Source of the DNA: Kappaphycus alvarezii
Taxonomy: Eukaryota > Rhodophyta > Florideophyceae > Gigartinales > Solieriaceae
Direction: 5' to 3'
Length of the DNA stretch: 64,000 nucleotides
NCBI GenBank assembly: GCA_002205965.3
Contig: NADL03000488.1
Coordinates: 1-64,000 of the forward strand
In this document: in pieces, positions 10,753-18,649 of the stretch
How the letters are laid out: each line of letters opens with the position of its first letter
How positions within the stretch are numbered: the stretch's first letter is position 1
Translations under genes and position numbers: made by a program
Notes under the pieces: model-generated
The model's input: only the letters and a program-made list of their open reading frames with translations
Told to the model about the DNA's origin: nothing
Databases searched by the model: none

Positions 10753-11206
10753 GTACCATATAGTTTTACCGGCGGCACGGACTTATTCGGCGTCACCTTC
10801 GTGAACCCTTGTCACCCTCCCGCAGGAAAGTTCGCAACTTCAATCCGCAGACGTCACTCAATGCTGCGAAAAACGAGAAAGCAAGGAGATACGAGTCATT
10901 CATTGCGAATTCTGCCAGAGGTAGACTCATTCCCGTGCACATCTCCACTCTCGGAGGTTGGCACCCAGATGCCTTCGCGCTACTGAGCGATGTCGCACGG
11001 ACTGTGGCGGTAAGGACAATGGAGACGCACGGAAAGGTTAAAGAAGTCCTCACTCAAAGGCACGCCGCAACGGCATCAATGTCCAAAGCTGCCTGCCTGA
11101 TGGCCGGACTCTGGCCTGTTTTCTAGGGTGACGCGGCCACGCTGTATGCCCGAAATCTGTAAGCCCGCACCTGCTCCCTCAATCCCTACTGGAACATGTG
11201 GCCTCA
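10753..11206 (+). mobile_element. LINE copy, C-terminal endonuclease end (5'-truncated)
   Basis: It encodes the end of the restriction-like endonuclease of an R2/NeSL-type LINE. The segment GGTDLFGVTFVNP corresponds to the second catalytic stretch (GGTDYFDVTIVN in the copy at 13.4 kb), but the key Asp is Gly here. One frame change follows, then LIPVHISTLGGWHPDAF, and the terminal SKAACLMAGLWPVF with its stop at 11,124-11,126. A 3' UTR of about 80 bp follows. Upstream reverse transcriptase is missing, as usual for 5'-truncated LINEs. The 3' UTR is interrupted or ended by the stub at 11,217. The nuclease assignment rests on the PD...D layout seen in sister copies. Confidence 0.75.
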
Positions 11207-11216
11207 CTTCAAGAAA

Positions 11217-11258
11217 GAGGGGAAAATTGGGTGTTTTAATGATTGAAAAATAGGGTAG
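11217..11258 (-). mobile_element. 42-bp LINE 3'-end stub with 10-bp target duplication
   Basis: The G-rich terminal box (gaggggaaaattgggtgttt) and 22 further bases are bounded by the perfect direct repeat CTTCAAGAAA (11207-11216 and 11259-11268). The same 3' end, in sense orientation, closes the LINE copy at about 11,901. It is one of the shortest retro-insertions seen here. Confidence 0.8.
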
Positions 11259-11268
11259 CTTCAAGAAA

Positions 11269-11645
11269 TGACATTACAGTACTTTCCAAATAATAAATTG
11301 CCCAAAATATCCCCCCATATAGTTTTTGATCATTGAGTCTTGGAGTTGTATACATACTGTAAAGTTCTCACTGCCACAATCTTCATATCTGGAGTAATGT
11401 TAATAGTTCTCAATAATTTAAGGGAGCATCTGAGATCCAGAGAATTTCTGAATTGACTACCTAAAGTGTTTGTCGCTTCTCCTCGTCCTTTTTTACTGCA
11501 CTGTATGATGCTGTAGGCGCACCGTAAAAGGTGTGAATTGTCCAATAGCATCGAGATTTAATTCTCTCACGGTAGTAGACGGTGCAATGTGAGCCCTGTA
11601 TTGTATTGTCAGCACAAGACAAGAAATCGCCCGCTGGCGCTTGGA
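11269..11645. other. Unassigned stretch in LINE mosaic
   Basis: No protein domain recognised on either strand. TACAGTA-type heptamers occur at about 11,276 and 11,353. Minus-strand frames at 11,330-11,730 carry no motif I can name. Confidence 0.3.
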
Positions 11646-11656
11646 CTTTGCAGAAA

Positions 11657-11901
11657 GGGGGAAAATTTTGGGTTATTTTTATGCATGGAAGATGTGGTCG
11701 GTTATAGAAAGTGACCGCGGTCACGTCCAACGCGGCCTGCCCACTGGCTGGTCTCGCGTCAGCCTTCTAGCGATTTTGAACCGGATTAATTCCGTTTCTT
11801 GGTTACCCCATGCCGACCACTTGTACCAATTATTTGATACGCTTTGGAACATACTGTAGGCTAACCTATTTTTCAATCATTAAAACACCCCAATTTTCCC
11901 T
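11657..11901. mobile_element. Double-ended LINE insertion inside one 11-bp target duplication
   Basis: Bounded by the perfect direct repeat CTTTGCAGAAA (11646-11656 and 11902-11912). The left part (11,657 to about 11,711) is an antisense LINE 3' end: G-rich box, then catggaagatgtggtcggtt, the common 3' UTR motif. The right part (about 11,718-11,901) is a sense LINE end: the terminal peptide SNAACPLAGLASAF with stop near 11,770, a 3' UTR, and the C-rich box. The two meet at a perfect 14-bp palindrome (gtgaccgcggtcac, about 11,711-11,724). A smaller repeat AGAAAG (11652-11657 and 11706-11711) also flanks the left part. Both ends being 3' termini fits priming from both strands of one target break, or an insertion into an insertion. 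Confidence 0.7.
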
Positions 11902-11972
11902 CTTTGCAGAAAATGAAGTCAATTTGATAAATATCTACTGTATGCGCCATAAGACTTTTGAAACAGGTACAG

Positions 11973-12015
11973 CAAAGGGGGAACAAGGGGTGGTTTACGC
12001 AATTTTCCTGATGGC
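11973..12015 (-). mobile_element. 43-bp LINE 3'-end stub
   Basis: A G-rich terminal box (ggggtggtttacg) between direct repeats TACAG (11968-11972 and 12016-12020). The repeat is short, so the boundaries are less certain than at 11,217. Confidence 0.5.
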
Positions 12016-12029
12016 TACAGTACAATTGA

Positions 12030-13150
12030 AAAGAAAGAAAGAAGTTTAATGCATTCTGTATCTACTGAATCGAATAGCGGAGAAGAAGCTTAATTTGCGC
12101 TGCAACTGAAGTATCCTGAGAACGGAGGTCCCCTGGGTTCAACACCACTGTACGCACTCGCTGGTTGTGGCAGTAAAATTCGCGCAAAACCCTTCCGACA
12201 GCAATTGATATCGTTCTTGACGAGTCTCCCCGCGCGTTGAGCGTCTATTGTCTGCCGCGCCTTCCGCAATCAGAACGGCTGCCCGTGCAGCAATGCCAGT
12301 CGCAAACCGGTTGGAGAAGTCCTGGGCAGTCGGCTGCCAGCCCCCGAGCATGGAGGGTGGAAGGGCAATGAAGCGATGCCCAGGACCCGTTGAACATATC
12401 AATTCCGCAAAGCCAGTGTCCTTGCGAAGCGCAGTGCCGATATCCACCCTTGGTGGGTGGCACCCGGACGCATTCGCTGTGCTGACCGACGTGTCTACGC
12501 ACCTCGCCGTACGAGCCATGGAGACCTTCGGACAGGTGCGATCTGTCCCTATGCAAAGGCAGGCTGCGGCGACGGTTTCTTCCAACGCAGCACGCCTTAC
12601 GGCTGGCCTCACACCAGCCATGTGAGGTCGTCCCTCCTGACTCTGCCTCATTTTCAGACTCTCTAGTACACATACCTTCCCCCCCTAGTCTTCGGAAAAT
12701 AGCGGTCCTACATCCCCAATCAGTAAAGCACCCCGATTCCCCCCCTTGCGAAGGCGAGTATGGGCAGGGGTCTTGAGTGGGCATCGCGCCAGAGAGGGGA
12801 GGAGGGGGGGGTCAAGGGATGGACGACGGAAACGTCATAATAGTCTATGCCCCCGTTCACTCCAAGCGCCTTGATATCCGGGCAGACTGCGTGGCCGCGT
12901 TGTGGGGCATCGAGGCCAGGGTGTTGGGCGGCTTTGGAGAGGTCTGCGGTAAACAATCATATTTGCGAGTCATACCGCCACCCGTGGGTGGATCCGTAAG
13001 CAAAGCAGGGCGCGTTGCTATCGTACTTATCCACAGGTGTTTTACATCACCCCTTGTGGCATTTTGAAGCGGGAAGGAACAATGGTACCTTGCAACAGAA
13101 CTGCAACCACGTCTTGTCTCAAAACCGCCATTGCAACGCAACACTTCTCA
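12030..13150 (-). mobile_element. LINE family 2, C-terminal endonuclease part, interrupted by a second LINE
   Basis: Minus-strand LINE remnant in two pieces, 13,150-12,754 and 12,429-12,030, separated by a 314-bp LINE insertion. The upstream piece shows CPDIKALGVNGGIDYYDVSVV, the PD-x(n)-D core of the restriction-like endonuclease found at the C-terminus of R2/NeSL/CRE-type LINEs. After the insertion the protein continues with ICSTGPGHRFIALPPSMLGG and QPTAQDFSNRFATG, the conserved GGW helix region, and RQERYQLLSEGF. The 3' UTR ends near 12,040 in the complement of agatacagaatgcattaaac, the same 3' end as at 51,950, 54,070 and 55,430. There is one frame change near 12,960. Without the insertion the two halves join in one sensible nuclease domain. 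Confidence 0.8.
12430..12743 (+). mobile_element. LINE family 1 copy, 314 bp, perfect 10-bp target duplication
   Basis: Plus-strand 5'-truncated LINE end inserted in the family 2 LINE. The direct repeat CCTTGCGAAG lies at 12420-12429 and 12744-12753. It encodes VPISTLGGWHPDAFAVLTDV through SSNAARLTAGLTPAM, with a stop at about 12,624. A 3' UTR containing ctagtcttcggaaaatagcg follows, then the C-rich terminal box agtaaagcaccccgattccc. The frame is intact across the retained part. Closely related copies lie at 50,174 and 54,534. The nested order shows family 1 was active after the family 2 copy had settled. Confidence 0.88.
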
Positions 13151-13893
13151 ATTTGGCTCCAGTAATTTTGTCAGGTACACCCGATCGCACCAGGAACCCC
13201 CTGCCCGAGAGCTTCTTGCCCAGAAAAAATGGACGTCCATGGAGACCACCTCATCCATTGCAAGTATCGCAGACAAAGAATAGCCCACCACGATGACCAA
13301 GTATCGTTACTGCGCAGCGAGCTCGCCCTTGCCACAAGGCACCCCACCCTCGAGCCAAAACCACCAGGGGAACACAAAGCCGGACCAGACATCAGGGCGA
13401 CTTGTGCTACCGGGGGCACCGATTACTTCGATGTCACAATTGTCAACTCTTTGGTACCCTCCCATAGGAGGACGAGGACCTTCAACCCCTCACCAGCTTG
13501 AACGTCTCCTAAGCGGAAATACTCCGGAAACACCAGGAGTTCATGGCTGGATTGCCAAGCAGGAATCGGCTGCTTCCCGTCACAATCTTCACCCTCGGCG
13601 GCTGTCACCCAGACGCCTTTTCCGTCGTGACGGAGGTGGCACACTAAGTCGCTAATCGTGCCAAGGACCTATTTCCCCAAGGCCAGGGACACACTCCTAC
13701 AGCGACATTCAGCGCTAATGGCTGCTTCGAACGCCAAATGTCTGCTGACAGGGCTCGCAGCAACTTTTTAGTTGCCGTTCCGTAGCACGCCCATTTGCAC
13801 CGTAGTGTTTCCTCCGCCGCCGCCGCAATGCACAGGCTAATGGGATTTTCACCCTATGTTCTACTCGCAGTAGACTAACCCAAATATTTCCCC
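13150..13893 (+). mobile_element. LINE copy with zinc knuckle and restriction-like endonuclease, 3' end intact
   Basis: The longest LINE nuclease fragment. The order is: Cys/His knuckle CPRASCPEKMDVHGDHLIHC (about 13,200-13,260), then RIAHHDDQ (the RHN-like position), then GPDIRATCATGGTDYFDVTI, the PD...D core with both acidic residues present. Frame changes follow near 13,500. The terminal peptide is SNAKCLLTGLAATF, stop at about 13,770, then a 120-bp 3' UTR (accctatgttctactcgcag) ending in the C-rich box at about 13,867-13,893. This CCHC-RHN-PD...D layout is known from R2, NeSL and related target-specific LINEs. The left boundary against the minus-strand LINE is approximate. Confidence 0.8.
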
Positions 13894-14019
13894 TCCAACT
13901 AAGTACTAAACCAATATCTAAAGACCCTCTCTGCTTCTTTTGCTGAACTGGGTGAGCGAGTTTCCCCTGCCAAAACCGCTGCATTGAGTCGATAGCCTTC
14001 TCTCCAAACTTCGTCTAGA

Positions 14020-14075
14020 TCCCCCGCTAGAAGTGTCAGACGACGACGTAAACCCCGCCATCATTCCCACCCCCA
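14020..14075 (+). repeat. LINE 3'-end fragment
   Basis: Carries ccccgctagaagtgtcagac followed by a weak terminal box (gtaaaccccgccatcattcc). The same sequence order is found at 10,150-10,193. No flanking duplication is evident. Confidence 0.4.
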
Positions 14076-14379
14076 TCGACGTGAACTAGGGGACCTTCTC
14101 GGGTGCCACTTGTGTCTTCCACTCATCGTGCGCCCAAACTGCGGATGTGTAAGATTGGAGACCAGTGTTCAGTAGCACAAGGATAAGGGTAGAGCAGAGG
14201 ACACGCGTGAGGGACACGAAACAAAGGAACGCAGCGGCCGCAGTGAGCTCAGCAGATCGGAACCTGATGCCAAATGTTCGTTTGAGGGGGCCAAAGGGCT
14301 CAACAGGGAGTTGTAATTCCCGAAAAAAAGTCGGCGTCCAGAACCCCGCCTATCAAATCCCGCAGCGTAGCTTCAACCG

Positions 14380-14700
14380 ATCGGATTCCGCAGCCCCTTT
14401 AAGAGTGGGATAAGGTGGAACTACACATTACAGGTAGTAAGCCTTCTTTATAGTTAATCCGACATACCGCGAAGCAGGCCCGAAGAAGATGCAGAGTTGC
14501 ATGATTGACCTTCAGAAAACCATAGGATAGATCGGATATATCTTCCAAGAGTAAAACACCCGAACCTTTCCCCTTCAGGGTTAACAGGGATTTCAGGAGA
14601 GGCTGGGGCGAAGCGACGAGCTTTGAGACCTCGAGCTCCATGGATAGGTACGACACGATAGGGGCGCGGAGAATTTTTGTCTCGTCGTTATAGTCCTGGC
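14380..14700 (-). mobile_element. LINE reverse transcriptase fragment (post-catalytic thumb region)
   Basis: A minus-strand frame reads TKILRAPIVSYLSMELEVSK, then LLKSLLTL, then KVNHATLHLLRACFAVCRIN. The LGAPI-like box followed by a ...HA.LHLLR.C....R..Y helix is the familiar segment after the YxDD palm in R2/RTE-like LINE RTs. Catalytic motifs are not in this fragment. A 56-bp stub (14,516-14,571) sits between LLTL and KVNHA and happens to keep the frame open. Confidence 0.65.
14516..14571 (+). mobile_element. 56-bp LINE 3'-end stub in a LINE RT, 7-bp target duplication
   Basis: Direct repeats CCTTCAG at 14509-14515 and 14572-14578 enclose aggatagatcggatatatct and the C-rich box gtaaaacacccgaacctttc. 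It lies antisense to the RT frame it interrupts. Confidence 0.75.
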
Positions 14701-14709
14701 GAAGCTGAC

Positions 14710-15051
14710 ATGGAAGAGATCACTGAACAGTCGGGGGCAGTTGACCACCAGGCGGGACAGTTATCTATACGGAGGTGGAAAGCCAATCTGCGCACCTGCG
14801 GCGGGGAGGTGACTGTAGTGCCGTTCGAATGGCATTTCCGGTTCCAACCGTGTACACTGATAGCGGTAAAATGGCGGAAAAGAGATACCCGACTCCGTCT
14901 TTCTCAGAACGGAGATGTTGCAAGCGACAAAAGTGCTACCGTAGTATATTTACAGGATCAGAAAGTGGTATATATGGATAAGGGACCAAGGGTCTACAAG
15001 TGTGCTCACAAGGGGAAGGCTCTACCACCTACTGTCACTAACAAAAAGTAA
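14710..15051 (+). CDS. Unrecognised 113-codon ORF
   Basis: An ATG-initiated frame with mixed composition, several Trp/Arg and a Lys-rich end. I recognise no domain. It starts beside the LINE RT fragment on the other strand and ends before an AT-rich stretch. It could be a chance frame or a remnant of a mobile element; nothing supports a function. Confidence 0.2.
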   Translation: MEEITEQSGAVDHQAGQLSIRRWKANLRTCGGEVTVVPFEWHFRFQPCTLIAVKWRKRDTRLRLSQNGDVASDKSATVVYLQDQKVVYMDKGPRVYKCAHKGKALPPTVTNKK

Positions 15052-15514
15052 CAAGAAAGCTTTCTGGGCCTGAAGCTTACTCTCAACTTCCTAACTACTT
15101 GGGATTTGACTTGAATTTGTCTACCAACTTGATTGACCTCGCTCTGAGGAAGAAGTTTACTCAACTCATATATACTTTTTGCTATCCTTTAAGTTTTTGT
15201 AAACCCGTACTAAATATAATAAAGTTCACAGATATAATTTTGTGGACGAGAAAGTCCCAGTCGAAGATACTCTGAAGATATTAAAAGATACCTAAAAGAT
15301 ACTTAAAAGATTCTAAGTAGACGCGGAAATGATTCTAGTCCTTAAAATTCCAATCACCTACATTAAGTCCAAACAAATCATCCAAAATATACATACAACC
15401 AAACAATCCCCAAAATATGCGCGAAGGGCTAAAATTCTCTATTTCACCTGGGAAATATCTAGACCACTAAAGATGCCCCCATCTGGTTCCAGCGTCGGGA
15501 TCATTTGATCCATA
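15052..15514. other. AT-rich stretch, no gene seen
   Basis: Contains short words shared loosely with 17,580-17,720 (ctaccacct..., ttgacttgaa...), suggesting two old copies of an unknown repeat. No domain or RNA gene identified. Confidence 0.3.
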
Positions 15515-15910
15515 CTATCCAGACCCCACCATTCCAACACTTTCCATGTCTTCCTCCCTCTCGTCCTCGTCCTCGTCCTCGTCCTCCTCATCGTCCTCGT
15601 CTTCCTCATCGTTCTCGTCTTCCTCCTTGTCGTCATCTTCGTAGTAATTCTCGTAAAACAATTCCGGGGCCGCCCACTCCTCAAAAGTCTCCCCAGCTCC
15701 ATTTTAGATCTACCCCTACTGCCCCTCACTTACCTCCTCCATTTCATCCTCGATGAACAAACGACGAACCAACTCAATCAACTTCTTCTTGATTTGCCGG
15801 TGGAGATATTCATCACGGTCAGTAGGGCAGAAAGGGAGTAGGGTAATGATGTCTAGGGGTCGAGGGTGGCAAGTTTTGGAAATGTTGTTGGAGGGGCACA
15901 AGTTCTTCAC
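15515..15910 (-). CDS. Possible spliced host gene with Asp/Glu-rich C-terminal tail
   Basis: Minus-strand exon 1 (to 15,734) encodes DRDEYLHRQIKKKLIELVRR and FIEDEMEE. It is followed by a strong donor GTAAGTGAGG and a 45-nt intron (15,733-15,689) ending GGGGAG. Exon 2 (15,688-15,515) continues in phase with TFEEWAAPELFYENYYEDDD, then about 25 almost purely acidic residues, and stops after MVGSG. Joining the two removes a frame conflict and gives a helix plus acidic tail, as in many nuclear or chaperone-like proteins. The 5' end is not resolved: no ATG is evident at 15,910, so an upstream exon is likely. The acidic tail comes from a (gag/gac)n-like tract. Function unknown. Confidence 0.4.
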
Positions 15911-16279
15911 TTTCGTGGAATTTTGGGCAGGCGATTGAGAGTGTTTCGAATGGGTGGGGTAGAGTTTGTAGTGAGTGGAATGATCGGGGAGGTTTGAAAC
16001 TTGGAATAGAGGGGTTTAAATAGGTCCCTTAGGGCGCATTCTATAGATTTGAAATAGATAAAATAAATCTAAAAGGGAATTTGCAGTAGTGAATTTGCGC
16101 CCTTCTTCTCAGGAAAATAAATTTGGAGAAGTAGATAAGAAAAAAGGGAACAAGAAATTGATTTGGGGTCGATTTAGAGGGTGGATACAGTATTAAAATA
16201 TCTAGATAGAACGACCGTAAATTTGGAGGGGGCCGCAGAAAGGGTAACCACGGACAGGGAAGAATAGGTAGTATCTATT
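15911..16279. other. Stretch upstream of the acidic-tail gene
   Basis: Would hold the promoter or further 5' exons of the acidic-tail gene. No domain, RNA or repeat was recognised. Confidence 0.3.
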
Positions 16280-16515
16280 TTGGACTGAGCAAAGTAAAAG
16301 AGGACGAGGGAGGACCGTAGGTATAAGCAAATTCGTGAAGGAGAAGGTGATACAGTATGTTCAATTCAGAGGACGACGAAAAAAAATTTGCGTCGCGCGA
16401 GCGCATGACATACCCATAGTCCAAATACCACAGATGCAGCAGTAGAGGAGGCCTGCCTATGGTGCCGCCCACATTTTCCAAGCGGATGTTGAATTCCTGC
16501 GTCACTTTTTGCAGC

Positions 16516-16572
16516 TTCGATAGATCGGATAAATCTTCCAAGTGTAAAAAAATCGAACATTTCCCCTTTTCC
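16516..16572 (+). mobile_element. 57-bp LINE 3'-end stub inside LINE RT
   Basis: Sequence ttcgatagatcggataaatc plus a terminal box (tcgaacatttccccttttcc), nearly the same as the stub at 14,516. Bounded by CAGC (16512-16515 and 16573-16576). It separates LFSLVL from QKVTQ of the RT. Confidence 0.6.
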
Positions 16573-16829
16573 CAGCACAAGGGAGAATAAAGGTAGACTC
16601 AGCGTATCCCCCTGCTGCAGGTCTACCAAGCTCTGTAGCTTATTATTCTTACACCACAGATGACCCGATTTTACGGCGTAAGTGTAATGGAACAAAGGAG
16701 AGAGCCCCGGGAATCTTTGCTTGACATCCATCAAAATAGCGCTGCAGCAGACCAAGTTGAAAGAATTTTGAAGTTCGACGGTTAACAGTGCATATTCTGC
16801 GGATTCACTATGCTGCACATAAAGTTATA

Positions 16830-16982
16830 CCTCATACAGGGCTCGCAGAAACGTTTTAGTCGCCGTTCCGTAGCATGCGCACTTTCACCGTTGTATTTTC
16901 TCCACCGCCTCAAAACTGCATATCTTAACGGGAATTACACCCTATGTGCCACTCACAGTAAACTAACCCAAACGTTTACCCC
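16830..16982 (+). mobile_element. 153-bp LINE 3' copy inside LINE RT
   Basis: Direct repeats TTATA (16825-16829 and 16983-16987) flank the last codons (GLAETF, stop) and the 3' UTR seen at 13,740-13,893 (ccgttccgtagcatgcgcac, cactcacagtaaactaaccc), ending in the C-rich box. It splits the minus-strand RT between its second and third blocks. Confidence 0.75.
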
Positions 16983-17110
16983 TTATAAAGCTGCTGTATA
17001 GCGTGGGCAACTTCCTTAGATCCTTCTGACGGTGATGCTCCCAAATACAGTGAGCATTTGAAAGCCTCACCGGAAATGCGAGCCAGCACATTTTTTGCCC
17101 ACTAAGCGAA

Positions 17111-18568
17111 GCAAACTCTTTCCCGCGACGATCGGTCGGGAGATAAGCTGGTTAATTAGCAGTCAACTTTTATGTAAGTTTGCATGCACAGTACGTGAAA
17201 TGTTGCGGCAGGTGCTGATGACACTTCATACTATCAGAAGCAGAGGGTAGGTCCAACAAGCACAGCGAAGTTATTCCAACCCAGAGGTTGAAATTTATTA
17301 AATGGACTATAAGAGTGCAGTGCAGTGTAAGATACGCGCAAATGGCTGCCTAATTGATTACTCAGTCAGAGAATCATTACAAAAGAGTAAAAAAATGTCT
17401 TAAATTATAGAACTGAATTTCCCGCGGTGCCGAAAGGGAAATATTGTGGGAGGATATTTTCAGAGCCAGTTTTCCCAAGACGGCGGCGTTGTAAGTGGCA
17501 AGAATTCTACTGAATTATGATTATGGGGATGAGAAGAGATCAAAAAGGAAGAAGGACCGAGAGGCTACAAGGCAGTATAAAAGGGGCTGGGTCTACCACC
17601 TATGCGCAGGGGCTAGCGTTGAAGAAATTTTTCTTAGGACAGAAGTTGACTTGAAACTTATAGACAACTTGGGTCTGTTCTTAAAGTTGTATCCCAACTT
17701 GCTTTATACTCTACGTTGTGTGCTACTTAGTTTAGAGAGCTTCCCACTCGGTATGCGGGTGAATAAGTACTCCTACCCTTTCCTCCATACACCTCCTTAT
17801 ATAGTGTCTCGAACACCTGATATTTGTAGCACCTAAAAGTGCAGTATATATTTGTGGGACACTGAAAAATTATTTGCAGAAAAATAACTTTTCAAATCAA
17901 ATAATTGCCATTTTGGAAAAAAAAGCTCACCTCTCAGCCAGTCACCTGTTTTCAGTAGCCCAAATCTCAGCTGCAAACTAACTCCAGAGCACCAAACTTG
18001 GTCACAGCATTTGGAGTGGAGTTGCGTATAGGACGACAGGAAAAATAGGACAGAAAGGAGTTAGTAGGACAGAAATGACACGTTTTTTTGGATTCAGAAC
18101 CTTTTTACCGGGAAAAAACTAATGCAAAAGAGCCCATCCAAAAATACAATAAATATTCACAATAATCATTGGTCCCTTTCCTATCTCACCTCACAATATG
18201 CATATACTCATGATGGTCGCGGACAACAGTAGCGAGTACAACTTTTTTGCATTATTTGAAACTTCTAAGAAATTACGGGCCATCGAGAATAACAATAAAT
18301 GCACGCTGGAAATGTGTTATCCGCCAAACAGCTTCATGGCTGTTATGCAGTATCTATTCCATCTCTACACTGCTACAGTACAGTGCATATCATCGCTCTA
18401 AAAAGAACTGAAATATATAATTGGAACCGCAGTGCCTGCTCGTCCAGCGCAGCATGCGAGCTCATCCAGCGCAGCATGTGAAAATAATATCCAGAGAATT
18501 TTCATTAACAGGGTCGAATGGGGTATGTTTATTTCTTTTATTTGTTTCTTCTTCTCCATTATAAGATA
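17111..18568. other. Stretch without supported gene
   Basis: One open frame without an ATG (17495-17836, plus) overlaps words also present around 15,000-15,150 and may be part of an old repeat. At 18,431-18,480 a 22-bp word (ctcgtccagcgcagcatgcg) is tandemly duplicated. No domain or RNA gene seen. Confidence 0.3.
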
Positions 18569-18642
18569 CCACCCTGTAGGATATTCCGGGCCACAACCGA
18601 CCATATCTTTCAACTATTAAATCACCCCATATTTACCCCTTC
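18569..18642 (+). mobile_element. 74-bp LINE 3'-end stub with 7-bp target duplication
   Basis: The direct repeat TAAGATA (18562-18568 and 18643-18649) encloses ccctgtaggatattccgggc, aaccgaccatatctttcaac and the C-rich box. The same 3' UTR segment follows a LINE stop codon at 56.4 kb, which shows that this is a LINE end and not an independent small element. Confidence 0.75.
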
Positions 18643-18649
18643 TAAGATA

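Larger units (their letters stand above)
16280..17110 (-). mobile_element. LINE reverse transcriptase fragment with two later LINE insertions
   Basis: The minus strand reads SEGSKEVAHAIQQLY, then, after a 153-bp insertion, VQHSESAEYALLTVELQNSF, then QGDTLSLPLFSLVL. After a 57-bp insertion come QKVTQEFNIRL and LHLWYLDYGYVM. These are RT blocks 2-5 of a non-LTR element (canonical VDLQNAFN, GVQQGDPLGPLLFSL, WYLDDG). The first catalytic Asp is Glu and the YLDD motif reads YLDY, so the enzyme is dead. Frames change around the second insertion. The left limit near 16,280 and the right limit near 17,110 are approximate. Confidence 0.8.

Noticed and set aside
11217-11905. A 690-bp miniature transposon with 43-bp terminal inverted repeats (11,217 and 11,863-11,905).
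   Set aside because: The left end is bounded on both sides by CTTCAAGAAA, and the right end belongs to a separate insertion bounded by CTTTGCAGAAA. They are two LINE ends in opposite orientation, not one element.
12248-12625. A plus-strand 125-codon frame starting MSAAPSAIRTAARAAMPV.
   Set aside because: Its first half is antisense to the family 2 LINE nuclease; only the part from 12,430 is real LINE coding sequence.
12030-12750. A divergent LINE pair from 5' inversion (twin priming).
   Set aside because: The perfect repeat CCTTGCGAAG on both sides of 12,430-12,743 shows a simple nested insertion, and the minus-strand protein continues across it.
14710-15051. A host gene call for the 113-codon ORF.
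   Set aside because: No domain or other support; kept only as a low-confidence ORF.
15439-15756. An Arg/Thr-rich and a Pro/Arg-rich protein on opposite strands.
   Set aside because: Both are shadows of the Asp/Glu codon run of the acidic-tail frame.
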